Assembly: GCF_014490785.1 (NCBI RefSeq)
Contig: NZ_CP051488.1
Coordinates: 2,542,001 to 2,606,000 of the forward strand
Origin: Kosakonia sp. SMBL-WEM22
Lineage (GTDB): Bacteria; Pseudomonadota; Gammaproteobacteria; Enterobacterales; Enterobacteriaceae
Direction of reading: 5' to 3'
Length of the DNA stretch: 64,000 bases
Shown: in pieces, positions 8,816 through 17,103 of the stretch
Layout: each line of letters begins with the position of its first letter
How positions within the stretch are numbered: the first letter of the stretch is position 1
Translations under genes and position numbers: made by a program
The notes under the pieces: model-generated
The model's database searches: none
What the model saw: only the letters and a program-made list of their open reading frames with translations
Told to the model about the DNA's origin: nothing

Positions 8816-9484
8816 TTATTGGTTGTCCTGTTTCATTCTGGCTTTCAGTTGCGCCAGTTGCTCGCTGATTTCATCATCTGCCTGCAGATCGGCAAACTGC
8901 TGGTCCAGCGATTTTTGCTTACCAAAACCGTGGCTTTCCGCTTCGGCTTCCATCTGGTCGATACGACGCTCGAAGGACTCAAAGCGTGCCATCGCTTCAT
9001 CCATTTTGCCGCTGTCGAGCTGACGGCGCACATCGCGCGAGGAGCTTGCCGCCTGGTGACGCAGCGTCAGCGCCTGCTGGCGGGCGCGGGTTTCACTCAG
9101 TTTGTTCTCCAGCTCGCCAATCTCTTTCTTCATGCGCGCCAGGCTTTCATCAACCAGCGTCACTTCCTGCTCCAGCGTTTCGATAAGCGTGGTGACTTTC
9201 TGTTTTTCGATCAGCGCCGCACGCGCCAGATCCTCTTTCTCTTTACGCAGCGCCAGTTCGGCTTTCTCCTGCCATTCAGCCTGCTGCGCGCTCGCCTGCT
9301 CAATACGGCGGGTTAACTGTTTCTTTTCCGCCAGCGCACGTGCAGAGGTGGAGCGCACTTCAACCAGCGTATCTTCCATCTCCTGGATCATCAGACGAAC
9401 CAGTTTTTGCGGATCTTCCGCTTTCTCCAGCAGCGAGTTGATGTTGGCATTCACGATGTCGGCAAAACGAGAAAAAATACCCAT
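8816..9484 (-). CDS. pspA: Phage shock protein A
   Basis: ESCRT-III-like membrane-binding protein that stabilises the inner membrane and, in unstressed cells, inhibits PspF. It has 222 residues: N-terminal amphipathic helix (MGIFSRFADIVNANINSLL), then a nearly continuous coiled coil (LVEVRSTSARALAEKKQLTRR onward), ending SEQLAQLKARMKQDNQ. It is the first gene of the operon, expressed from the sigma54 promoter at 9537-9553, and is divergent from pspF. Confidence 0.97.
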   Translation of the reverse strand: MGIFSRFADIVNANINSLLEKAEDPQKLVRLMIQEMEDTLVEVRSTSARALAEKKQLTRRIEQASAQQAEWQEKAELALRKEKEDLARAALIEKQKVTTLIETLEQEVTLVDESLARMKKEIGELENKLSETRARQQALTLRHQAASSSRDVRRQLDSGKMDEAMARFESFERRIDQMEAEAESHGFGKQKSLDQQFADLQADDEISEQLAQLKARMKQDNQ

Positions 9485-9536
9485 AATCTAATCCTCTTGA
9501 TTTCTGTTATCGGGCGGTGCCCTGCTGCCTGATTAA

Positions 9537-9553
9537 TACAATCTGCGTGCCAA
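9537..9553 (-). promoter_or_regulatory. Sigma54 promoter of the psp operon
   Basis: On the minus strand TTGGCACGCAGATTGTA fits the -24/-12 consensus TGGCAC-N5-TTGCW, with TTGTA at the -12 element as in E. coli pspA. It lies about 53 bp upstream of pspA. The AT-rich 80 bp behind it (9554-9640) should hold the IHF and PspF enhancer sites and the pspF promoter; a TATACT at 9608-9613 is a possible pspF -10. Confidence 0.9.
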
Positions 9554-9651
9554 CTTTTTATCTGTTTGATTATAAAGGAAATGAATGATTTTACCTCAAC
9601 CATAACTTATACTAGAGTGGTTAATCACACCAACTTGTGGCGAATTTCATC

Positions 9652-10641
9652 ATGGCAGAGCAGAAAGATAACCTTCTTGGCGAAGCTAACAGCTTTATTG
9701 AGGTGCTGGAGCAGGTTTCGCGCCTGGCGCCGATCGATAAACCGGTGCTGATTATCGGTGAGCGCGGCACCGGTAAAGAGCTGATTGCCAACCGCCTGCA
9801 CTACCTCTCCTCGCGCTGGCAGGGGCCGTTTATCTCCTTAAACTGCGCGGCGCTGAATGAAAACCTGCTCGACAGCGAGCTGTTTGGTCATGAAGCGGGG
9901 GCGTTTACCGGGGCGCAGAAGCGCCATCCTGGCCGCTTTGAGCGCGCCGACGGCGGCACGCTGTTTCTGGATGAACTGGCAACCGCGCCGATGCTGGTGC
10001 AGGAGAAGTTGCTGCGGGTGATTGAGTATGGCGAGCTGGAGCGCGTCGGCGGCAGCCAGCCGTTACAGGTCAATGTGCGGCTGGTGTGCGCCACCAACGC
10101 CGATCTGCCGCAGATGGTGCAGGAAGGAACCTTTCGCGCCGACCTGCTCGACCGGCTAGCCTTTGATGTGGTGCTGTTACCGCCGCTGCGCCAGCGGCAG
10201 AGTGACATCATGCTGATGGCTGATCATTTTGCCATCCAGATGTGCCGCGAATTGCATCTGCCGCTTTTTCCCGGTTTTACCGAACACGCCCGCGACGTGC
10301 TGATGAACTATGCATGGCCGGGAAACATCCGCGAGCTGAAAAACGTGGTGGAGCGTTCCGTCTACCGCCACGGCAGCAGCGACACGCCGCTGGACACCAT
10401 TATCCTCGACCCTTTTCGCCGCGATCTGATGGAGAAAGCGCCAGCGCTGAGGCAAGGAAGCAGCGAAACTTCGCTGCCCGAACTGCCGCTGGATCTGCGT
10501 CAGTTTCAGCTCGATCAGGAGAAAAAGCTGCTCGAGCAGGGCCTGCAACAGGCCGAATTTAACCAGAAAAGGGCGGCAGAGCGGCTCGGTTTGACTTATC
10601 ACCAGCTGCGCGCCCTGCTGAAAAAGCATCAAATTCGCTGA
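9652..10641 (+). CDS. pspF: Psp operon transcriptional activator PspF
   Basis: Sigma54 enhancer-binding protein without a receiver domain; its AAA+ activity is held in check by PspA. The 329 residues show Walker A GERGTGKE, the intact sigma54-contact loop GAFTGA (in HEAGAFTGAQKR), Walker B GGTLFLDEL, the arginine-finger region FRADLLDRLAFDV and a C-terminal helix-turn-helix (RAAERLGLTYHQLRALL). ATG 9652 (MAEQKDNLLGEANSF) is preferred to an upstream GTG at 9637 by similarity. The ribosome site is weak. Confidence 0.96.
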   Translation: MAEQKDNLLGEANSFIEVLEQVSRLAPIDKPVLIIGERGTGKELIANRLHYLSSRWQGPFISLNCAALNENLLDSELFGHEAGAFTGAQKRHPGRFERADGGTLFLDELATAPMLVQEKLLRVIEYGELERVGGSQPLQVNVRLVCATNADLPQMVQEGTFRADLLDRLAFDVVLLPPLRQRQSDIMLMADHFAIQMCRELHLPLFPGFTEHARDVLMNYAWPGNIRELKNVVERSVYRHGSSDTPLDTIILDPFRRDLMEKAPALRQGSSETSLPELPLDLRQFQLDQEKKLLEQGLQQAEFNQKRAAERLGLTYHQLRALLKKHQIR

Positions 10642-10739
10642 AATCGTCGACAATAACAGCAGTTGTCCGCAGACATTTGTACGTAGCCCAGGTAAGTGCG
10701 ATACACTTTGCCCATTACTTTAAAACCGTTGAAAAAATC

Positions 10740-12377
10740 ATGCGTCTGGTTTTCTCTTCCCTGCTGTTCACCGCACTGCTGGCGACCGGTACCGCTCAGG
10801 CTGCACCGCCGCCCGCCACCGCGCCGGATATCCGCGACAGCGGCTTTGTCTATTGTGTGAATGGCCAGGTTAATACCTTTAACCCGCAAAAAGCGAGCAG
10901 CGGGCTGATTGTCGACACTCTCGCCGCGCAGCTCTACAGCCGCCTGCTGGATGTGGACCCGTATACGTATCGTCTGGTGCCGGAGCTGGCGGAGAGCTGG
11001 GAGGTGCTGGATAACGGCGCGACCTACCGTTTTCGCCTGCGCAGCGGCGTCAATTTCCAGCATACCGCGTGGTTTACCCCCACCCGGACGTTCAACGCCG
11101 ACGATGTGGTTTTTACCTTCCAGCGCATTTTCGATCGCCACCATCCCTGGCATAACGTCAATGGCGACAGCTTCCCCTATTTTGACAGCCTGCAGTTTGC
11201 CGACTCGGTAGAGAGTGTGCGCAAGCTGGATAACCGCACCGTCGAGTTTCGCCTGAAAAAGCCGGATGCCTCCTTCTTATGGCACCTCGCCACCCACTAC
11301 GCCTCGGTGATGTCGGCAGAGTACGCCGCGCAGCTGCAAAAAATCGATCGTCAGGAGCTGCTTGACCGCCAGCCGGTCGGCACCGGGCCGTTCCAGCTGG
11401 ATGAGTATCGCGCCGGGCAATATGTTCGGTTACAACGTCACGAAAAATTCTGGCTCGGCAAACCATTGATGCAGCAGGTGGTTGTCGATCTCGGCTCTGG
11501 TGGTACCGGTCGTTTATCGAAACTGCTCACCGGCGAGTGCGATGTGCTGGCATGGCCTGCCGCCAGCCAGCTGACGATTTTGCGGGACGATCCGCGGCTG
11601 CGTTTAACCCTGCGCCCGGGGATGAACATTGCCTATCTGGCGTTCAATACCAACAAACCACCGCTTAATAACCCGGCGGTGCGCCACGCGCTGGCACTGT
11701 CGATCAATAACCAGCGTCTGATGCAGTCGATTTACTACGGCACGGCAGAGACCGCAGCGTCGATCCTGCCCCGCGCCTCCTGGGCGTACGATAATGACGC
11801 GAAAATTACCGAATACGATCCGAAACAGGCGCGCGAGCGCCTGAAAGCGCTGGGGCTGGAGAATCTCACCCTGCAACTGTGGGTGCCAACCAGTTCGCAG
11901 CCCTGGAACCCCAGCCCGCTGAAAACCGCCGAGCTGATTCAGGCGGATATGGCGCAGGTGGGTGTGAAAGTGGTGATCGTGCCGGTTGAGGGGCGCTTCC
12001 AGGAGGCGCGCCTGATGGATATGAACCACGATTTGACGCTCACCGGCTGGGCGACAGACAGTAATGATCCGGATAGCTTCTTCCGCCCGCTGTTGAGCTG
12101 CGCGGCGATTGATTCGCAAACCAACTTTGCCCACTGGTGCCAGCGCGAGTTTGATGAGGTGCTGCAAAAAGCGCTCGCCTCGCAGCAGCTGGCGTCGCGC
12201 ATTGATGAGTATGATGAAGCCCAGCAGATCCTCGCCCGCGAGCTGCCGGTGCTGCCGCTCGCCTCCTCTCTGCGCCTGCAGGCTTACCGGTACGATATTA
12301 AAGGCCTGGTGCTGAGCCCGTTTGGCAGCGCCTCTTTCGCTGGCGTGTCGCGGGATAAAAAAGAGGTGTCGCCGTGA
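10740..12377 (+). CDS. sapA: Periplasmic binding protein SapA
   Basis: SBP family 5 protein of the Sap ABC transporter, linked to antimicrobial-peptide resistance and, in E. coli, to putrescine export and potassium uptake. It has 545 residues with a signal peptide (MRLVFSSLLFTALLATGTAQA) and the blocks VNTFNPQKASSGLIVD, RLVPELAESWEVLDNG and MNHDLTLTGWATDSNDPDSFF. The start is placed at ATG 10740; the longer frame from 10677 would put 21 residues before the signal peptide. First gene of sapABCDF. Confidence 0.94.
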   Translation: MRLVFSSLLFTALLATGTAQAAPPPATAPDIRDSGFVYCVNGQVNTFNPQKASSGLIVDTLAAQLYSRLLDVDPYTYRLVPELAESWEVLDNGATYRFRLRSGVNFQHTAWFTPTRTFNADDVVFTFQRIFDRHHPWHNVNGDSFPYFDSLQFADSVESVRKLDNRTVEFRLKKPDASFLWHLATHYASVMSAEYAAQLQKIDRQELLDRQPVGTGPFQLDEYRAGQYVRLQRHEKFWLGKPLMQQVVVDLGSGGTGRLSKLLTGECDVLAWPAASQLTILRDDPRLRLTLRPGMNIAYLAFNTNKPPLNNPAVRHALALSINNQRLMQSIYYGTAETAASILPRASWAYDNDAKITEYDPKQARERLKALGLENLTLQLWVPTSSQPWNPSPLKTAELIQADMAQVGVKVVIVPVEGRFQEARLMDMNHDLTLTGWATDSNDPDSFFRPLLSCAAIDSQTNFAHWCQREFDEVLQKALASQQLASRIDEYDEAQQILARELPVLPLASSLRLQAYRYDIKGLVLSPFGSASFAGVSRDKKEVSP

Positions 12378-13339
12378 TTATTTTTACTTTGCGTCGTTTG
12401 CTGCTGCTGCTGGTCACCCTCTTTTTACTGACCTTTGTCGGCTTTAGCCTGAGCTACTTTACCCCCCATGCGCCCTTGCAGGGCGCGACGCTGTGGAATG
12501 CGTGGATCTTCTGGTTTACCGGCCTGCTGCACTGGGATTTTGGCGTCTCGAGCATTAATGGACAGCTGATCTCCGAACAGTTGCAGGAGGTGTTCCCGGC
12601 GACCATGGAGCTCTGTATCCTCGCCTTTGGCTCGGCGTTGCTGGTCGGTATTCCGGTGGGGATGCTGGCAGGCGTGATGCGCGGTCGCTGGCAGGATAAA
12701 GCCATCAGCGCCGTGGCGCTGCTCGGCTTCTCGATTCCGGTCTTCTGGCTGGCGCTATTGCTCACCCTCTTCTTCTCTCTCAACCTCGGCTGGCTGCCGG
12801 TCTCCGGGCGTTTTGACCTTTTGTACGAAGTAAAAACCGTCACCGGTTTTTCACTGATTGATGCCTGGATTTCCGACTCGCCGTGGCGCGATGAGATGCT
12901 GATGAGCGCCCTACGCCATGTCATCCTGCCGGTGGTGACGCTGGCGGTGGCACCGACCACCGAAGTGATCCGCCTGATGCGTATCAGCACCATTGAGGTC
13001 TTTGAGAAAAACTACATTAAAGCCGCGGCGACGCGCGGTTTGTCCCGCTTTACCATTCTGCGCCGCCATGTGCTGCACAACGCCCTGCCGCCGGTTATCC
13101 CGCGTCTGGGTCTGCAATTCTCCACCATGCTGACGCTGGCGATGATCACCGAGGTGGTCTTTAGTTGGCCGGGGCTGGGCCGCTGGTTGATCAACGCTAT
13201 CCGCCAGCAGGATTATGCCGCGATCTCCGCCGGCGTGATGGTTATTGGTTCATTAGTGATTATCGTCAACGTGCTCTCCGATATTCTTGGCGCGCTGGCG
13301 AACCCGTTAAAACATAAGGAGTGGTATGCCTTACGATAG
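12374..13339 (+). CDS. sapB: Sap transporter permease SapB
   Basis: Integral membrane subunit (BPD_transp_1), 321 residues. It has an N-terminal membrane helix (LLLLLVTLFLLTFVGFSL) and the EAA loop near KAAATRGLSRFTILRRHVLHN. It starts with GTG at 12374, overlapping the sapA TGA by 4 bp. The E. coli protein has the same length. Confidence 0.95.
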   Translation: MIIFTLRRLLLLLVTLFLLTFVGFSLSYFTPHAPLQGATLWNAWIFWFTGLLHWDFGVSSINGQLISEQLQEVFPATMELCILAFGSALLVGIPVGMLAGVMRGRWQDKAISAVALLGFSIPVFWLALLLTLFFSLNLGWLPVSGRFDLLYEVKTVTGFSLIDAWISDSPWRDEMLMSALRHVILPVVTLAVAPTTEVIRLMRISTIEVFEKNYIKAAATRGLSRFTILRRHVLHNALPPVIPRLGLQFSTMLTLAMITEVVFSWPGLGRWLINAIRQQDYAAISAGVMVIGSLVIIVNVLSDILGALANPLKHKEWYALR

Positions 13340-14216
13340 CGTCTACAGCGAAAAACGTGCGCCCGGCGCGCTGCGTACCGCGTGGCGCCACTTTTATGGC
13401 GATCCCACCGCGATGATTGGCCTCTATGGCTGCGGCGCGCTGGCGCTGCTCTGCCTGTTCGGTCACTGGTTCGCTCCATATGGCATCGACCAGCAATTTC
13501 TCGGCTATCAGCTTCTGCCGCCGTCGTGGTCGCGCTATGGCGATGTCTCCTTTTTCCTCGGTACCGACGATCTTGGACGCGATGTGTTAAGCCGCCTGTT
13601 GAGCGGCGCAGCCCCTACCGTTGGCGGCGCATTTCTGGTTACGCTCGCCGCCACGGTGTGTGGGCTGCTGCTCGGCGTTTTCGCCGGTGCGACCCACGGC
13701 CTGCGCTCGGCGGTGCTGAACCATATTCTCGATACCCTGCTCTCGCTGCCAACGCTGCTGCTGGCGATTATTGTCGTCGCCTTTGTCGGCCCGCACCTTT
13801 CGCATGCAATGTTTGCCGTCTGGCTGGCGCTGCTGCCGCGCATGGTGCGCTCGGTCTACAGCCTGGTGCATGACGAGCTGGAGAAAGAGTATGTTGTCGC
13901 CGCCCGTCTCGATGGCGCGTCGACGATGAATATTTTGTGGTACGCCATTCTGCCAAATATCACTGCCGGCATGGTCACCGAGATCACCCGCGCGCTGTCG
14001 ATGGCGATCCTTGATATTGCCGCGCTGGGCTTTCTCGATCTCGGCGCGCAGCTTCCCTCCCCGGAGTGGGGCGCGATGCTGGGCGATGCGCTGGAGCTGA
14101 TTTACGTTGCACCGTGGACGGTGATGCTGCCGGGCGCGGCGATTATGGTGAGCGTGCTGCTGGTTAACGTGCTGGGCGACGGTATTCGTCGTGCCATCAC
14201 TGCGGGGGTGGAGTAA
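13326..14216 (+). CDS. sapC: Sap transporter permease SapC
   Basis: Second membrane subunit, 296 residues, DppC/OppC-like. The conserved FLGTDDLGRDVLSRLL segment follows the first membrane helix and periplasmic loop, and VVAARLDGASTMNILWYAILPN is the EAA-type coupling loop. The start ATG at 13326 lies inside sapB (14-bp overlap), pointing to coupled translation. Confidence 0.95.
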   Translation: MPYDSVYSEKRAPGALRTAWRHFYGDPTAMIGLYGCGALALLCLFGHWFAPYGIDQQFLGYQLLPPSWSRYGDVSFFLGTDDLGRDVLSRLLSGAAPTVGGAFLVTLAATVCGLLLGVFAGATHGLRSAVLNHILDTLLSLPTLLLAIIVVAFVGPHLSHAMFAVWLALLPRMVRSVYSLVHDELEKEYVVAARLDGASTMNILWYAILPNITAGMVTEITRALSMAILDIAALGFLDLGAQLPSPEWGAMLGDALELIYVAPWTVMLPGAAIMVSVLLVNVLGDGIRRAITAGVE

Positions 14217-15208
14217 TGCCGCTTCTTGATATCCGTAACCTGACCATTGAAGTAAAAACGGGTGCTGAATGGGTGAAAGCGGTCGATCGCGTCAGCCTGA
14301 CCCTCGCAGAAGGGGAAATTCGCGGGCTGGTGGGAGAATCAGGATCCGGTAAAAGCCTGATTGCGAAAGCGATTTGTGGTGTCACCAAGGATAACTGGCG
14401 CGTCACGGCGGATCGTATGCGCTTTGATGATATTGACCTGATGCGTCTCTCGGCCCGAGAACGGCGCAAGCTACTGGGTCACAACGTGTCGATGATTTTC
14501 CAGGAGCCGCAATCCTGTCTCGATCCCTCCGAGCGAGTCGGCAAGCAGCTGATGCAAAATATCCCGCGCTGGACCTTTAAAGGCAAGTGGTGGCAGCGCA
14601 TGGGCTGGCGCAAACGCCGGGCGATTGAGTTGCTGCACCGCGTCGGTATTAAAGATCATAAAGATGCAATGCGCAGTTTCCCTTATGAGCTGACGGAGGG
14701 CGAGTGTCAGAAAGTGATGATCGCCATTGCGCTGGCGAACCAGCCGCGCCTGCTGATTGCCGATGAGCCGACCAACGCCATGGAGCCGACCACCCAGGCG
14801 CAGATATTCCGCCTGCTCGACCGGCTCAATCAGAACAACAATACAACTATCATTTTGATCAGCCATGATTTGCAGATGCTAAGTAAGTGGGCCGATCGTA
14901 TCAATGTGATGTACTGCGGGCAGACGGTGGAGACCGCACCGAGTGAAGATCTTATCGCCACGCCGCACCACCCTTATACGCAGGCGCTGATCCGTGCTAT
15001 CCCCTATTTTGGCAGCGCGATGCCGCACAAAAGCCGGCTTAATACCCTACCGGGCGCTATTCCGCTGCTGGAACATTTGCCGATTGGCTGCCGCCTGGGG
15101 CCGCGTTGCCCCTATGCCCAGCGTAAATGTATCGAAACACCGCGGCTTGCAGGACCGCGTAATCACCTGTTTGCCTGCCATTTCCCGCTGAATATGGAGA
15201 GTGAGTGA
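14216..15208 (+). CDS. sapD: Sap transporter ATP-binding protein SapD
   Basis: ABC ATPase, 330 residues, with Walker A GESGSGKS, Q-loop MIFQEPQ, and Walker B LLIADEPTNAME. The signature region reads ELTEGECQKVM rather than the usual LSGGQ, a degenerate form also found in E. coli SapD as I recall. The C-terminal oligopeptide-transporter domain has a cysteine cluster (GCRLGPRCPYAQRKC). It overlaps sapC by one base (TAATG). Confidence 0.94.
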   Translation: MPLLDIRNLTIEVKTGAEWVKAVDRVSLTLAEGEIRGLVGESGSGKSLIAKAICGVTKDNWRVTADRMRFDDIDLMRLSARERRKLLGHNVSMIFQEPQSCLDPSERVGKQLMQNIPRWTFKGKWWQRMGWRKRRAIELLHRVGIKDHKDAMRSFPYELTEGECQKVMIAIALANQPRLLIADEPTNAMEPTTQAQIFRLLDRLNQNNNTTIILISHDLQMLSKWADRINVMYCGQTVETAPSEDLIATPHHPYTQALIRAIPYFGSAMPHKSRLNTLPGAIPLLEHLPIGCRLGPRCPYAQRKCIETPRLAGPRNHLFACHFPLNMESE

Positions 15209-15209
15209 G

Positions 15210-16016
15210 ATGGTTGAAACCTTGCTTGAAGTGCGCAACCTGAGCAAAACCTTCCGCTACCGCACCGGCTGGTTCCGCCGCCAGACCGTTGAAGCGGTGA
15301 AGCCGCTCAGTTTTACCCTGCGCGAACGGCAGACGCTGGCGATTATCGGCGAGAATGGCTCCGGAAAATCGACGCTGGCGAAAATGCTGGCGGGCATGAT
15401 TGCCCCCACCGCCGGTGAACTGGTGATTGATGATAAGCCCCTGCATTACGGCGATTACACCTTCCGTAGCCAGCATATCCGCATGATTTTTCAGGATCCC
15501 ACTACTTCGCTGAACCCGCGCCAACGTCTGTCGCAGATCCTCGATTTCCCGCTGCGTCTTAATACCGAACTCGAGCCTGAAGCGCGGCGTAAACGTATTC
15601 TGGAAACCCTGCGCATGGTCGGCCTGCTGCCGGATCATGTCAGTTATTATCCGCACATGCTGGCACCGGGGCAGAAACAGCGCCTCGGGCTGGCGCGCGC
15701 ACTGATCCTGCGCCCAAAAGTGATAATTGCTGATGAAGCGCTGGCTTCGCTCGATATGTCGATGCGTTCGCAGTTAATCAACCTGATGCTGGAATTACAG
15801 GAGAAACAGGGTATCTCTTATATCTATGTCACCCAGCATATCGGCATGATGAAACATATCAGCGATCAGGTGCTGGTGATGCACCAGGGCGAAGTGGTGG
15901 AGCGCGGCAGCACCGCCGATGTGCTCGCCTCGCCGCTGCACGATCTCACAAAACGCTTAATTGCCGGCCATTTTGGCGAAGCCTTAACCGCCGACGCCTG
16001 GCGAAAGGACCGCTGA
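15210..16016 (+). CDS. sapF: Sap transporter ATP-binding protein SapF
   Basis: ABC ATPase, 268 residues, with Walker A GENGSGKS, Q-loop MIFQDPTTSLNPRQ and Walker B VIIADEALASLD. The signature is again atypical (MLAPGQKQRLGLARAL). ATG 15210 sits one base after the sapD stop and gives the E. coli length; a GTG at 15201 is less likely. Confidence 0.95.
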   Translation: MVETLLEVRNLSKTFRYRTGWFRRQTVEAVKPLSFTLRERQTLAIIGENGSGKSTLAKMLAGMIAPTAGELVIDDKPLHYGDYTFRSQHIRMIFQDPTTSLNPRQRLSQILDFPLRLNTELEPEARRKRILETLRMVGLLPDHVSYYPHMLAPGQKQRLGLARALILRPKVIIADEALASLDMSMRSQLINLMLELQEKQGISYIYVTQHIGMMKHISDQVLVMHQGEVVERGSTADVLASPLHDLTKRLIAGHFGEALTADAWRKDR

Positions 16017-16035
16017 AACAAACCTTTCAGTGGTC
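16008..16035 (+). other. Hairpin across the sapF stop codon
   Basis: An 11-bp stem (16008-16018 with 16025-16035, one G-T wobble) and a 6-nt loop cover the sapF TGA. No U-tract follows, so a simple intrinsic terminator is unlikely; it may protect the 3' end or pair with Rho-dependent termination before fabI. Confidence 0.5.
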
Positions 16036-16038
16036 GGA

Positions 16039-16067
16039 TTAACGGAGACGGCGACTCATGTTAGAAT
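16039..16067 (+). promoter_or_regulatory. Candidate promoter of fabI
   Basis: TTAACG (16039-16044), a 17-bp spacer and TAGAAT (16062-16067), preceded by TGT in extended -10 position, lie about 70 bp upstream of the fabI ATG. Confidence 0.55.
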
Positions 16068-16138
16068 CGCCGCGTTTTAACGACGCTCGCCCCAACAGAG
16101 CCGCGAGCGCCACAACAATGAATATAAGGATTAAAGCT

Positions 16139-16927
16139 ATGGGTTTTCTTTCCGGTAAGCGCATTCTGGTAACTGGCGTAGCCAGCAAACTCTCCATCGC
16201 ATACGGCATCGCACAGGCTATGCATCGCGAAGGCGCGGAGCTGGCGTTCACCTACCAGAACGACAAGCTGAAAGGCCGTGTTGAAGAGTTTGCCGCCCAG
16301 CTGGGTTCCAGCATCGTGCTGGAGTGTGATGTGGCGCAAGATGAGAGCATCGACGCCCTGTTTACTGATCTGGCGAAAGTCTGGCCAAAATTTGATGGCT
16401 TCGTACACTCTATCGGTTTCGCACCGGGCGATCAGCTGGACGGCGACTATGTTAACGCCGTAACCCGTGAAGGCTTTAAAATTGCTCACGACATCAGCTC
16501 CTACAGCTTCGTAGCAATGGCAAAAGCCTGCCGTGAAATGCTGAACCCGGGCTCCGCGCTGCTGACGCTCTCCTACCTGGGCGCAGAGCGCGCTATCCCG
16601 AACTACAACGTGATGGGTCTGGCGAAAGCGTCTCTTGAAGCTAACGTGCGCTATATGGCGAACGCGATGGGTCCGGAAGGCGTGCGCGTCAACGGCATCT
16701 CCGCTGGTCCGATCCGCACCCTGGCAGCTTCCGGTATCAAAGACTTCCGTAAAATGCTGGCACATTGCGAAGCGGTCACCCCGATCCGTCGCACCGTGAC
16801 CATCGAAGATGTCGGCAACTCTGCGGCGTTCCTCTGCTCTGACCTCTCTGCCGGTATCTCCGGTGAAGTGGTTCACGTCGACGGCGGTTTTAACATCGCA
16901 GCGATGAACGAGCTGGAAATCAAATAA
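16139..16927 (+). CDS. fabI: Enoyl-[acyl-carrier-protein] reductase (NADH) FabI
   Basis: Catalyses the last step of each fatty-acid elongation cycle. It has 262 residues with the Rossmann start GKRILVTGVASKLSIAYG and the catalytic set Y146, Y156, K163 (SYLGAERAIPNYNVMGLAK). Position 93 is Gly (HSIGFAP), the triclosan-sensitive form. ATG 16139 follows AAGGATTAAAGCT; the longer frame from 16058 runs through the promoter region and is rejected. It is closed by a strong terminator. Confidence 0.98.
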   Translation: MGFLSGKRILVTGVASKLSIAYGIAQAMHREGAELAFTYQNDKLKGRVEEFAAQLGSSIVLECDVAQDESIDALFTDLAKVWPKFDGFVHSIGFAPGDQLDGDYVNAVTREGFKIAHDISSYSFVAMAKACREMLNPGSALLTLSYLGAERAIPNYNVMGLAKASLEANVRYMANAMGPEGVRVNGISAGPIRTLAASGIKDFRKMLAHCEAVTPIRRTVTIEDVGNSAAFLCSDLSAGISGEVVHVDGGFNIAAMNELEIK

Positions 16928-16934
16928 TTCCCCG

Positions 16935-16964
16935 ATGCCCCTTCTGACGAAGGGGCATTTTTTT
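16935..16964 (+). terminator. Rho-independent terminator of fabI
   Basis: A perfect 10-bp stem ATGCCCCTTC/GAAGGGGCAT with loop TGAC is followed by seven T. Confidence 0.93.
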
Positions 16965-17103
16965 ATGCCTTTCTGATATTTGTTATCACCTAACAATCTT
17001 TTATCCCACCTCCCCCTTACGCCAGGATTAAGCAGCACCACCGATCCGGCACTAAAGACCTGACGTCGCCCCCGGATCGCCACTTTGAGACCAAGGAACG
17101 ACC

